Source: Aquabacterium humicola (GTDB taxonomy: Bacteria; Pseudomonadota; Gammaproteobacteria; Burkholderiales; Burkholderiaceae_C). Taken from it: 64,000 nt of DNA. Position 1 is the first letter of the stretch, and the number at the start of each line of letters is the position of its first letter. Under the pieces are notes generated by a model that made no database searches, had not been told where the DNA came from, and saw only the letters and a list, made by a program, of their open reading frames with translations. Of the stretch, positions 25,307-33,416 are shown piece after piece. The translations under genes and the position numbers were made by a program. The DNA lies in assembly GCF_030167915.1 (NCBI RefSeq), contig NZ_JARGNB010000001.1:2232001-2296000 (forward strand). The letters are read 5' to 3'.

Positions 25307-25890
25307 TGCAGCGCACACCCCGCGGCGCCCACCCGCGTCTGCGGGTCGAAACCGCCCTGCAACGCTGGGGGTGGGCTCCCCCGGTGATCGTCATTGTCCT
25401 GGCCGCCGCTGCAAGCATTCACTGGATGCGCATGACGTCAGAGCGTGCGGCACTCGATCAGTTGCAGCAGCGCCTGTCGCGTCCCGTGCCTGTCGGCGAC
25501 GTCGCAATCGCGCAGTCAGACCCGACACGCCAACGCATCGCGCAGGTGCAGGCAGTGCTTCCGCCAGTGTCGGCCGCCAATGCGCTCGTCGGCGAGCTGT
25601 TCGAGCTGGCACAACGAGAAGGACTTCAACTGGAGCGATCGACCTTCCAGCACGGTATCGAAGATGCGGGACCGCGGTGGCTGCACGTCTCGCTCACGCT
25701 GCCCGTGCAGGGGCCCTACCCTGCCGTACGCGGATTCATCGAGTCGGTGCTTCGCAAGCACCCGAATGTCGCGCTCAACCATCTGAGCGTGAAGCGCGAG
25801 ACATCGGCACACGAGCAGGCGCATGTCGTGCTGGGGTTCGGCGCATGGTTTGCGTCTGAAGCCGGCCCTGCGCCGGAGGCACAGCCTTGA
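25306..25890 (+). CDS. PilO/GspM-like assembly protein
   Basis: A 194-residue bitopic protein: a short basic cytoplasmic N-terminus, one membrane segment (residues ~23-40, WAPPVIVIVLAAAASIHW), a coiled-coil stretch (SERAALDQLQQRLS) and a periplasmic ferredoxin-like domain (LHVSLTLPVQGPYPAVRGFIES, LNHLSVKRE). ATG 25306 shares its A with the preceding stop (TGATG). PilO/GspM proteins pair with PilN/GspL to form the inner-membrane alignment complex. An earlier in-frame reading upstream overlaps the PilM/N gene and is not real. Confidence 0.75.
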   Translation: MQRTPRGAHPRLRVETALQRWGWAPPVIVIVLAAAASIHWMRMTSERAALDQLQQRLSRPVPVGDVAIAQSDPTRQRIAQVQAVLPPVSAANALVGELFELAQREGLQLERSTFQHGIEDAGPRWLHVSLTLPVQGPYPAVRGFIESVLRKHPNVALNHLSVKRETSAHEQAHVVLGFGAWFASEAGPAPEAQP

Positions 25891-26399
25891 CGCGCCTGCG
25901 GATGCTGATGATCGTGCTGGCTGGTGCGGCTGCCCTGGTCGTCTTTTCGGATCCCCCGGCTCCGCGACACGAGGTGGTGTCCGCGCTGCCCGCGATTCCG
26001 GCCCCCCGGCCGGCCATGCCGGCTCGGACCCAGGAGCACCCGACTCCCCGGCTGCTCGACCGGGGTCTGCTGTATCCCGCGCGCGCCAATGTAGACCGCA
26101 CAAGCCACCCCAACCTGCTGAGCGGAAGAAGCTGGGCCCCACCGCCGCCGGCGATGGCGCCGTCGCCGCCACCGACGCCAGCGCCGCCGCCGGAATTCCC
26201 GTTCGCCTATGTGGGCAAACAACGCGACGGCCATGTGTGGCAGGTCTTCCTGTCCAAAGGCAACGCCACCTTCGTATTGGGAGAAGGACACACCGTGGAG
26301 CAGGAATACCAGGTGATCAAGATTGCACCACCCGTGCTGACGATGATGTACCTCCCGATGCGCCACCTGCATCAACTCGCCATTGGGGACGCCGATTGA
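25887..26399 (+). CDS. PilP/GspC-like periplasmic protein
   Basis: A 170-residue protein with one N-terminal membrane segment (MLMIVLAGAAALVVF), a Pro-rich linker (about residues 83-107) and a small C-terminal beta domain (FPFAYVGKQRDGHVWQVFLS, HTVEQEYQVIKIAPPVLTMMYLP). This layout matches GspC HR or PilP domains that bind the secretin N-terminus. TTG 25887 overlaps the preceding stop (TTGA). The gene directly precedes the secretin gene, as PilP precedes PilQ. Identification rests on layout and order, not a strong motif. Confidence 0.68.
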   Translation: MTRLRMLMIVLAGAAALVVFSDPPAPRHEVVSALPAIPAPRPAMPARTQEHPTPRLLDRGLLYPARANVDRTSHPNLLSGRSWAPPPPAMAPSPPPTPAPPPEFPFAYVGKQRDGHVWQVFLSKGNATFVLGEGHTVEQEYQVIKIAPPVLTMMYLPMRHLHQLAIGDAD

Positions 26400-28693
26400 C
26401 CTGGAATGACGCGGCGACACCCGCGCGCCTTGCCCTCGCGGCGCTCGCGACTGGCGTGCTGGCGCTGCTGACGGCCTGCACGAGCCCAAGTGCGCAGCGC
26501 GAGGCCCAGGACCTGCTGGCGCAAGGCCGCCCGGCCGAGGCGCTCTCCCGGCTGAAGCGGGCGGCCGACGCGGACTCGCGCTCAGCCGAGGGTCGGCTGG
26601 CGTGGCAGAAGCTCAGGGTCGGCGTGGTCGAAGGCTTGCTGGCGCATGCCCAGGGTGAACGACGCAACGGCGCGTTCGATTCGGCCGATCAGCTGTACCG
26701 ACAGGCCTTGAACATCGAACCCGGCAACGAGCCCGCCATCCTTGGACTGAAGGCGACCGAGCGCGAGCGGATATGGTCCGGCCTGCTGCAGCAGGCGAGC
26801 GCCCAGATTCAGCGCAAGAACCCGGATGCCGCCCGGACCGCGCTGCGCGCCGTGTTGGCCGAAAGTCCCCACCACCCCGACGCACTCCGGCTGCAGAAGC
26901 AGATCGAGGCGCTCGATGTGCGGCCTAGCCAGGATGCGATGCTCGGCACGGCCTACCGCAAGGCCGTCAGCCTGGAGTTCAAGGAAGCGCCGCTCAAGAC
27001 CGTGTTCGAAGTCCTCGCAAAGACGGCGGGCCTGAACTTCGTGTTCGACAAGGACGTGCGCACCGACCAGAAGGTGTCGCTGTTCCTGCGCAACAGCACC
27101 GTGGAAGCGGCGGTCGCGCGGTTGCTGGTCAGCAACCAGCTGGCGCAGCGCGTCCTCGATGCGAACTCGGTGCTGATCTACCCGGACACGCCCGCCAAAC
27201 AAAAGGACTACCAGCCCCTCACCGTGCGCAGTTACTACCTCGCGAACGGCGAGGCGAAGTCGGTGGCCAATTCGGTCAAGACCATCCTGAAGGTCAAGGA
27301 TGTCGTCGTCGACGAGCGGCTCAACGTGATGATCGTCCGCGACTCGATCGATGCGGTCCGCCTCGTCGATCGCATGGTCGCCCTGCTGGACCTGCCTGAA
27401 CCGGAGGTCATGCTCGAGGTCGAGGTGCTGGAAGTCAAACGTTCCGAACTGCTGAACCTCGGCGTGCGTTGGCCAGACCAGGTGAGCTTCACGCCCTTGA
27501 GCAAGTCCGCCGGCGGCCAGGTGACGCTGCGCGAGCTGCGCAATCTGAATGGTGCGGCCATCGGCGTCACGGTGAGCCCGCTCACGGCTTCCGCTCGCCG
27601 TGACGATGCGGTGACGAACATCCTGGCCAATCCGAAGATTCGCGCCAAGAGCCGCGAGAAGGCGCGCATCCTGATCGGCGACCGGGTGCCGAACATCACG
27701 ACGACATCGAACTCGACGGGTTTCGTTTCCGACTCGGTGACTTATCTCGACGTGGGCCTCAAGCTGGAGGTCGAGCCGACCGTGTTCGCCGACAACCAGA
27801 TCGCGCTCAAGCTGGCCCTCGAGGTCAGCAGCATCGTCAACCAAGTGCAGAACAAGTCGGGCACCCTGGCCTTCCAGATCGGGACCCGCAGCGCCGCAAC
27901 GGTGCTGCGCCTGCGCGATGGCGAGAACCAGGTGCTCGCCGGCCTCATCAACGACGAGGACCGGCGCTCGGCCAGCAAGATTCCCTTGCTCGGCAGCGCC
28001 CCGCTGCTGGGGAAGCTCTTCGGGGCCGGGAACGACGAGACGGTCAAGACAGAAATCGTCCTGTCGATCACGCCGCGGTTGCTGCGCAATGTCGAGCGTC
28101 CCGACGCGGGCCTGCTCGAATTCGAATCTGGCACCGAGGCGGGCTTGCGCAGCCGTGGCGATGGGCCTGCAGGCTCTCCCGAGTTGACCCCGTCCGGTAC
28201 AGGCGCATCCCCCGCCCCGCAGAGCGCCGCACCGTCGCCCATCGAGGCGCGACTGGTGGCAGCGCCCGCTCCGGCGAGTGACGCGGACGTTCGGTGGGAC
28301 GCTCCCGCTTCGACTCGCGCAGGACAGATCGTCAGCGTCGGAGTCGTCGTCGACTCGCGCAAGCCGATCGTCGGCATCCCCCTAGCGCTGGGCTTCGACC
28401 CGAAGCTGTTCGAGGTCGTCGAAGTGAAGGAAGGCGACTTCCTCGCGCGCGGCGGTGCAAGGACCTATTTCGAGCACCGCATCGACCCTTCCGGGCAGGT
28501 GCTCGTGACGGCCCGACGTGAGGACATCGAGGGCGTGGCAGGCAGCGGCCAGGTGCTGAGCGTCGCATTCCGCGCGTTGGCCGCGGCTGCGGCTGTGCCG
28601 GTGCGCCTGCTGACCGTCGCGCTTGAGGGCGGCAAGCTCAGCGCGGTGACGGCAACGCCGCCCGCGCCCTTGATGATCGAGGTGCGACCGTGA
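26396..28693 (+). CDS. gspD: Secretin with C-terminal cohesin-like domain
   Basis: A 765-residue outer-membrane secretin lipoprotein. TTG 26396 overlaps the preceding stop (TTGA); no better start is seen. It has a lipobox LTAC (Cys28) and a TPR-like N-terminal region (~30-180; DLLAQGRPAEALSRLKRAA, AQGERRNGAFDSADQLYRQAL). N0/STN (~195-265, LEFKEAPLKTVFEVLAKTAG) and N1 repeats follow. The secretin core (~400-575) has VPNITTTSNSTGFVSDSVTYLDVGL-type blocks, shown as VTYLDVGLKLEVEPTV and LLGSAPLLGKLFGAGND. After a Pro/Ala linker comes a cohesin-like domain (~628-765; GFDPKLFEVVEVKEGDFLA, VLSVAFRALA). The lipoprotein signal suggests self-piloting. Cohesin tails occur in some T2SS-like secretins; here the domain may bind cargo or pseudopilus parts. 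Confidence 0.9.
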   Translation: MTWNDAATPARLALAALATGVLALLTACTSPSAQREAQDLLAQGRPAEALSRLKRAADADSRSAEGRLAWQKLRVGVVEGLLAHAQGERRNGAFDSADQLYRQALNIEPGNEPAILGLKATERERIWSGLLQQASAQIQRKNPDAARTALRAVLAESPHHPDALRLQKQIEALDVRPSQDAMLGTAYRKAVSLEFKEAPLKTVFEVLAKTAGLNFVFDKDVRTDQKVSLFLRNSTVEAAVARLLVSNQLAQRVLDANSVLIYPDTPAKQKDYQPLTVRSYYLANGEAKSVANSVKTILKVKDVVVDERLNVMIVRDSIDAVRLVDRMVALLDLPEPEVMLEVEVLEVKRSELLNLGVRWPDQVSFTPLSKSAGGQVTLRELRNLNGAAIGVTVSPLTASARRDDAVTNILANPKIRAKSREKARILIGDRVPNITTTSNSTGFVSDSVTYLDVGLKLEVEPTVFADNQIALKLALEVSSIVNQVQNKSGTLAFQIGTRSAATVLRLRDGENQVLAGLINDEDRRSASKIPLLGSAPLLGKLFGAGNDETVKTEIVLSITPRLLRNVERPDAGLLEFESGTEAGLRSRGDGPAGSPELTPSGTGASPAPQSAAPSPIEARLVAAPAPASDADVRWDAPASTRAGQIVSVGVVVDSRKPIVGIPLALGFDPKLFEVVEVKEGDFLARGGARTYFEHRIDPSGQVLVTARREDIEGVAGSGQVLSVAFRALAAAAAVPVRLLTVALEGGKLSAVTATPPAPLMIEVRP

Positions 28694-29169
28694 CGCCTGG
28701 ACGAACGCGCGGATTCACCCTCGTCGAGTTGCTGATCACGCTCGCCATCCTCGCGCTGCTGGCTGTGCTCGTCGCGCCGGTGGCGCGGGTGACCGATCAG
28801 CGCGCGAAGGAGCGCGAGCTTCGCCTCGCGTTGCGCGAGATTCGAACCGCGATCGATGCCTACAAGCGCGCTTCCGATCAAGGGAGAATTCGCAAGTCGG
28901 CCGGCAGCAGCGGCTACCCCCCGACGCTGGCCCGATTGGTCGAAGGCGAGGAAGATCAGGCCGACCCGCGGCGCCGAAAGATCTTCTTTCTGCGGCGCGT
29001 GCCCGGCGACCCTCTGGCAGAGCATGCGTCGCTTCGAGCGGAGTCGACGTGGCAGCTGCGCGCCTATGACAGCGAGGCGGACGACCCGAAGGAAGGCGAC
29101 GACGTCTACGACGTGCGATCGAAGTCGAGATCGGTTGGCCTGAACGGCGTGCCGTACCACGAGTGGTGA
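28690..29169 (+). CDS. Minor pseudopilin
   Basis: A 159-residue pseudopilin with a leader MTPGRTRG|FTLVELLITLAILALL (cleavage after Gly8, Glu at mature position 5). A soluble domain contains LREIRTAIDAYKRASDQG and a charged, loop-rich C-terminus. The GTG start overlaps the secretin stop (GTGA). It should join the pseudopilus. The sequence resembles GspG/GspH more than GspJ/K, but exact assignment is not safe. Confidence 0.85.
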   Translation: MTPGRTRGFTLVELLITLAILALLAVLVAPVARVTDQRAKERELRLALREIRTAIDAYKRASDQGRIRKSAGSSGYPPTLARLVEGEEDQADPRRRKIFFLRRVPGDPLAEHASLRAESTWQLRAYDSEADDPKEGDDVYDVRSKSRSVGLNGVPYHEW

Positions 29170-29561
29170 CTCGCGTGCGCCACCGGACCAATCCCGCCGA
29201 GGGCTACACCCTGATCGAATTGCTGGTGGTGCTCGCGATCCTGGCGTTGCTGCTCACGCTCGCGGTGCCACGCTACTTTCACAGCGTGGACCATGCCAAG
29301 GAGACCGTGCTGCGCGAGAACCTGCGTGCGAGCCGCGAGGCGCTCGGCAAGTTCAGGGCGGACACCGGGCGGTATCCCGATGCATTGGAGGAGCTGGTGG
29401 CACGCAAGTACCTCACCGCCATCCCCATCGATCCGATGACAGACTCGGCAAGCAGTTGGGTCCTCGTCCCGCCGGAGGACGGTAGCAAGGGGCAGGTGGC
29501 CGACCTGCGCAGCAGCGCATCCGGCCAGGGGCGCGATGGTCGGCCTTTTCAGACATGGTAG
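29166..29561 (+). CDS. Minor pseudopilin
   Basis: A 131-residue GspG-like pseudopilin. The cleavage site is AEG|YTLIELLVVLAILALLLTL, with Glu at mature position 5 and Tyr instead of Phe at +1. The body includes LRASREALGKFRADTGRYPDALEEL and YLTAIPIDPMTDSASSW. Two consecutive GTG codons (29163, 29166) could start it. The second gives a GTGA overlap, matching the other junctions in this operon. The next gene overlaps its end by seven bases. Confidence 0.83.
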   Translation: MTRVRHRTNPAEGYTLIELLVVLAILALLLTLAVPRYFHSVDHAKETVLRENLRASREALGKFRADTGRYPDALEELVARKYLTAIPIDPMTDSASSWVLVPPEDGSKGQVADLRSSASGQGRDGRPFQTW

Positions 29562-30046
29562 GCAGCGCGTCGCCGCTTCGGCACCCTCCTCGCGGTGTGG
29601 CATATGTCGGCCTGATGCTGGTGATCGCGGTGATCAGCATCGGGTCCGCGTATGCGGTGAAGGCTGGAGCCGCGCTGTCACGGCACGATGCGGAGCAGGA
29701 ACTGCTCGCCGTGGGCATCGAGTTCCAGAACGCTCTGAGAAGTTTTGCCGCCACCAGTCCTCCGGGCGCCCCGCGCGCGCCGCGCACCCTGGACGATCTG
29801 CTTCGCGATCCGCGCCACCCCGCAACGATCCGCCATCTGCGGCGGCTGCCCCATGACCCTCTCACAGGAAAGCGCGACTGGATGGTCGTGCGCAGCCCTC
29901 AAGGCATCGTGGCGATTCACAGTGCGGCAGCTGGCACTCCCTTGAAGAGCGCGAGCTTCGATCGCGATCTCGGGCACCTCGAGGGCGAGCGGAAGAGCTA
30001 CCGCGACTGGCTCTTCATCGGACCCGAGGCACAGCGTCCGCAATGA
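29555..30046 (+). CDS. Atypical pseudopilin lacking Glu5
   Basis: A 163-residue protein, the last of the secretion operon. It has a basic leader PRG|VAYVGLMLVIAVISIGSAYAV with a prepilin-like Gly and hydrophobic helix but no Glu at position 5. Loss of Glu5 is a known feature of the tip pseudopilin GspK, yet this protein is much shorter than a usual GspK. The body includes LLAVGIEFQNALRSFAATSP, TLDDLLRDPRHP and LPHDPLTGKRDW. It may cap the pseudopilus. ATG 29555 overlaps the preceding stop by seven bases. No terminator is visible before the convergent CPBP gene 20 bases on. Confidence 0.75.
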   Translation: MVGSASPLRHPPRGVAYVGLMLVIAVISIGSAYAVKAGAALSRHDAEQELLAVGIEFQNALRSFAATSPPGAPRAPRTLDDLLRDPRHPATIRHLRRLPHDPLTGKRDWMVVRSPQGIVAIHSAAAGTPLKSASFDRDLGHLEGERKSYRDWLFIGPEAQRPQ

Positions 30047-30066
30047 CTTGCGGATCCTCGAGCCGA

Positions 30067-30840
30067 TCAACCTGCGCGCGCCGGCTGCAGCCAGCGCTTC
30101 AAGAACCACGCGGCCAGCAGCGCCGTCGCCAAGGCCGCCAGCGGCACGCTGTCCGGCGCCTTGTCGGCTGCGCCGCTTTCCAGCAGCGCGATGCTGCCGT
30201 TGTAGGCCGCGTGCAGCGCGATGCAGGGCCACAGCGACCGTGTGCGCTCGTAGAGCCAGCCGGCCAGCAGGCCGATCGTGAACGCGGCGACGAACTGGTA
30301 GAGGTTCATGTGCGCGAGGCCGAAGATGCCGGCGGAGTGCACGATCGCGATGCCGCGCGGGTAACGCTGCAGGAAGGCGCGCAGGATCACGCCGCGGAAC
30401 AGCATCTCCTCGAGCACCGGCGCCAGCGCGCACAACATCACCAAAACCGGCAGCTCGGGCCGCGCCATCTCGGAGAAGGCGCGCGCCTCCCAGGCCGACA
30501 GCGGCACCAGCGCCGTCAGCCACTGGCCGACCCAGTTCTCGACCACCACCAGCCCGGGCACCAGCGCCAGCACCGGCAGCAGGGTCAGGCCCAAGGTCGC
30601 GCCGACGCTGGACGGCGCGTCGTGGAACAGCGCGCGGTAGTGCAGTTTCGTGAACGCGACCAGGCCGGTGAAGAGTGCGCCGTTGGCGACCAGGCGTGCC
30701 AGCGCCGCGCGCTCGGCGTCGCCCAGGCCGGGCACGCGCTGCAGCAGCGCGGCACACAGCAGCTCGAGCACCATCGAGGCCAGCACCAGCCACAGCGCCC
30801 CGGCAAAGCCGGGGAACGGCGCTCCGTTCGCCCCCCTCAT
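30067..30840 (-). CDS. CPBP-family intramembrane metalloprotease
   Basis: A 257-residue integral membrane protein of the CAAX-protease/bacteriocin-processing (CPBP, Abi) family. It has about seven hydrophobic segments and the three family motifs: EE-x3-R in LAPVLEEMLFRGV (E144, E145, R149), H177 in IFGLAHMNL and a C-terminal LHAAYNGSIA. ATG 30840 overlaps the stop of the M14 gene as ATGA, so the two are co-translated. In bacteria such proteins may cleave prenylated or other membrane peptides, or protect against bacteriocins; the substrate here is unknown. Confidence 0.88.
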   Translation of the reverse strand: MRGANGAPFPGFAGALWLVLASMVLELLCAALLQRVPGLGDAERAALARLVANGALFTGLVAFTKLHYRALFHDAPSSVGATLGLTLLPVLALVPGLVVVENWVGQWLTALVPLSAWEARAFSEMARPELPVLVMLCALAPVLEEMLFRGVILRAFLQRYPRGIAIVHSAGIFGLAHMNLYQFVAAFTIGLLAGWLYERTRSLWPCIALHAAYNGSIALLESGAADKAPDSVPLAALATALLAAWFLKRWLQPARAG

Positions 30841-31652
30841 GAAGCGGCCAGCGGGAAGCGGATGAAGGTCTCGACCATCGCCGACTGCGCGGCGATGCGC
30901 TCGCCGATCGGCGCCTGGCCGGGCGTCTCGACGCAGGCCGCGCGGGCGACGCCACACTCCATCATCCAGGCCTCGAACGAGCCGTCGTAGTTGTTGAAGA
31001 CGATGCCGTCGCGCACCGGGTGGCCGTCGACGTCACCGTCCGGCAGCACCGGGAAGGCCCGCGCATTGGCCGCCAGCAGCGCGCGGCTGAAGGCGCCCGG
31101 CGCCGCGCTGCGCTCCAGGCTGTAGACATAGCCGTGCTGCGCCTGCTTGACGTCCTCGTGGCAGCTCAGCACGCCGTCGGCGCCGAGCGCACGCAGGCGC
31201 GCCGCGTGCTGCAGCAGCAGCCGGCCCTCGTGCGACGGCGCCACCGCGTCGCTGGCCGCGGCGCCGCTGAAGCCGCGGTTCGGGTTCTCGCCCCAGTCGT
31301 TGAAGCGACGCCCGGCCCGGAAGCCGCTGGCGTTGACCAGCGGCAGCAAGGCGAGGTTCAGCCGGTCGAGCAACGTGGCGTCGGCGCGCTCGAAGAACTC
31401 GAGCAGCCCCCAGACGCCGGCCGGCTCTTCACCGTGAAAGCCGGCGGCGATCAGCAGCCGCGGCGCGCCATCGACACCGGCGGGCCGGGTCAGCAGTCGC
31501 AGCGCATCGGCACCGACCGTGCCGAGCACCTCCGTCTGCCAGCCGCCGCGGGCGGCCAGCGCCGACCAGCGCGCATCGAGCGCGCGCTGGTCGTTGCTGG
31601 CGCCGCCCGCGGGCAGCGTCCAGCGCCAGTGCTGCGTCCCGCCTTGATCCAT
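30837..31652 (-). CDS. M14-family zinc carboxypeptidase-like protein
   Basis: A 271-residue metallopeptidase of the M14 / succinylglutamate desuccinylase superfamily. Zinc ligands are H73 and E76 in AAGFHGEEPAG and H165 in VLSCHEDVK. A catalytic Glu is likely in ACVETPGQAP near residue 247, and FNDWGENPNRGF matches the substrate-binding Asn-Arg motif. There is no signal peptide, so it is cytoplasmic. Its stop overlaps the start of the CPBP protease gene. Peptide, amidated or acylated amino-acid substrates are all possible. Confidence 0.85.
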   Translation of the reverse strand: MDQGGTQHWRWTLPAGGASNDQRALDARWSALAARGGWQTEVLGTVGADALRLLTRPAGVDGAPRLLIAAGFHGEEPAGVWGLLEFFERADATLLDRLNLALLPLVNASGFRAGRRFNDWGENPNRGFSGAAASDAVAPSHEGRLLLQHAARLRALGADGVLSCHEDVKQAQHGYVYSLERSAAPGAFSRALLAANARAFPVLPDGDVDGHPVRDGIVFNNYDGSFEAWMMECGVARAACVETPGQAPIGERIAAQSAMVETFIRFPLAAS

Positions 31653-31733
31653 GTCGGGATGCTACTGGAGCGACACGCCGCCCCACCCCGGGTCCGGCGC
31701 GGGGCCGGACGGCGCGGGGTCGGATAGCGCGGT

Positions 31734-32789
31734 TCAGGCGGCGACGAGCAGCGGCCGGCGCGTGGCGGCCGGCGCGGGCGCCAGCTGGCCGAACAGGTTC
31801 TTCGGATCCGCCATCGTCGGGATCAGGTCGATCGCCGTGCCCAGGCCCAGCGTCTCGGCCTCGTCGCGCAGGAAGCGCAGCGCCGAGTAGTCCTCCAGCG
31901 CGAAGCCGACCGAATCGAACACCGTGACGTCGTCGGCGCCGCTGCGGCCCGGCGCGTCGCCGGCCAGCACGCGCCACAGCTCGGTGGCCGGGAAGTCGGC
32001 CGGCAGCTGCTGCAGGTCGCCCTCGATGCGGCTCTGCGGCTCGTACTCGACGAAGACGCGCGCGCCACGCAGCACGTCGGGGTGCAGCTCGGTCTTGCCG
32101 GGGCAGTCGCCGCCGACGCCGTTGATGTGCATGCCGGGCTCGATCATCTCGGGGGTGATGATGGTCGCGTTGGTCTTGTCGGCGGTGACGGTGGTGACGA
32201 TGTCAGCGCCCTTCACCGCGTCGGCGGTCGAGGCGCAGACGATCAGCCGCAGCCCGTGCACGCCGGACAGGTTGCGCAGCAGCTTGGCGGTGGCGTCGGG
32301 GTCGACGTCGAAGAGGCGGATCTCGCTGATGCCCATCAGGTGGTGGAAGGCCAGCGCCTGGAACTCGCTCTGTGCGCCGTTGCCGATCAGCGCCATCGTG
32401 CGGCTGTCGCGGCGGGCCAGCGCCCGGGCGGCCATCACCGAGGTCGCGGCGGTGCGCATCGCGGTGGTCAAGGTCAGCTCCGACAGCAGCTGCGGCGTGC
32501 CGGTGGCGACGTCGGCCAGCACGCCGAAGGCCATCACGGTGGGCAGGCCGGCGCGGGTGTTCTTCGGGTGGCCGTTGACGTACTTGAAGCTGTAGAGCGA
32601 CGCATCGGCGATCGGCATCAGCTCGATCACGCCGTCGTCGGAATGGCTGGCTACGCGGGCGGTCTTGTCGAACGCCGGCCAGCGGCGGAAGTCGGTTTCG
32701 ATGTACCGGGACAGCTGCTGCAGCACGGCCGGCAGGCCACGCTCCGCGACGATGCGGGCAATGTCGTGGGTGGTCAGCAAGGTGGTCAT
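31734..32789 (-). CDS. Ornithine cyclodeaminase family protein
   Basis: A 351-residue NAD-dependent enzyme of the ornithine cyclodeaminase/mu-crystallin family, expected to convert L-ornithine to L-proline and ammonia. ATG 32789 (MTTLLTTHDIARIV) has AGGAG about eight bases upstream. Visible motifs are SFKYVNGHPKNTRAGLPTV (substrate site), the Rossmann start ALIGNGAQSEFQALAFHHL and GGDCPGKTELHPDVL. The size and motifs favour ornithine cyclodeaminase over alanine dehydrogenase-like members. An Lrp/AsnC regulator is divergent, fitting amino-acid-responsive control. Confidence 0.87.
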   Translation of the reverse strand: MTTLLTTHDIARIVAERGLPAVLQQLSRYIETDFRRWPAFDKTARVASHSDDGVIELMPIADASLYSFKYVNGHPKNTRAGLPTVMAFGVLADVATGTPQLLSELTLTTAMRTAATSVMAARALARRDSRTMALIGNGAQSEFQALAFHHLMGISEIRLFDVDPDATAKLLRNLSGVHGLRLIVCASTADAVKGADIVTTVTADKTNATIITPEMIEPGMHINGVGGDCPGKTELHPDVLRGARVFVEYEPQSRIEGDLQQLPADFPATELWRVLAGDAPGRSGADDVTVFDSVGFALEDYSALRFLRDEAETLGLGTAIDLIPTMADPKNLFGQLAPAPAATRRPLLVAA

Positions 32790-32892
32790 TTCGGGGCTCC
32801 TGGGGCTGGACCGTTTTGGGATGTCGGCATTGTTCGAGGCCCCCGCGGCAATGAAAACGGGCAACTCTGCTTCGCTTTCATCAGAAGCTTGT

Positions 32893-32928
32893 CATTTCGA
32901 CAGGCTTGATTGACACTATGGCGAAATG
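32893..32928. promoter_or_regulatory. Candidate Lrp-type operator (inverted CATTTCG/CGAAATG)
   Basis: CATTTCG at 32893-32899 is repeated inverted as CGAAATG at 32922-32928, the latter including the regulator's own ATG. TTGACACTATGG lies between them. It may be part of a control region for the divergent cyclodeaminase and regulator genes; no experimental support. Confidence 0.3.
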
Positions 32929-33351
32929 GACAGCCTCGACCAGCAACTGATCGCGCTGCTGCGCGCCGATGCGCGGGCCAGCGTCGCGACGCTCGCGTAC
33001 AAGCTCGGCGTCTCGCGCGGCACGGTGACCAACCGGATTGCCAAGCTCGAGGACGCCGGTGTCATCGTCGGCTACACGGTCAAGCTGCGGCCCGACACGC
33101 AGCCCGACCAGATCACCGCGTGGACCAGCATCGCGGTCGAAGGCAACCAGACGCGCAAGGTCATCGCCATCCTGCTCGGCGAGCCCGGCATCGCCGCGAT
33201 CCACGACACCAACGGCCGCTGGGACCTGCTGGCCGAGTTGCGCTCGTCGAGCCTGCAGGAGCTGGCCGAGGTGCTGGAGCGGCTGCGGCTGATCAAGGGC
33301 ATCGGCGCCACCGAAACCAGCATCCACCTGCAGACGTACAAGCTGTCGTGA
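32926..33351 (+). CDS. Lrp/AsnC-family transcriptional regulator
   Basis: A 141-residue regulator. The N-terminal winged helix-turn-helix starts at LDQQLIALLRADARASVATLAYKLGVSRGTVTNRIAKLEDAGVI, shown here by its core LGVSRGTVTNRI. A RAM ligand-binding domain follows (ITAWTSIAVEGNQTRK, IHDTNGRWDLLAEL, LIKGIGATETSIHL). Divergent from ornithine cyclodeaminase with a 136-base gap, it most likely controls that gene in response to an amino acid. Confidence 0.9.
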   Translation: MDSLDQQLIALLRADARASVATLAYKLGVSRGTVTNRIAKLEDAGVIVGYTVKLRPDTQPDQITAWTSIAVEGNQTRKVIAILLGEPGIAAIHDTNGRWDLLAELRSSSLQELAEVLERLRLIKGIGATETSIHLQTYKLS

Positions 33352-33416
33352 CCGGCTACGGAGGTCGATAAACCGAGGGATTCGGTCGGCGCGCCACGAG
33401 GCGTAGGCTGCAGGGC

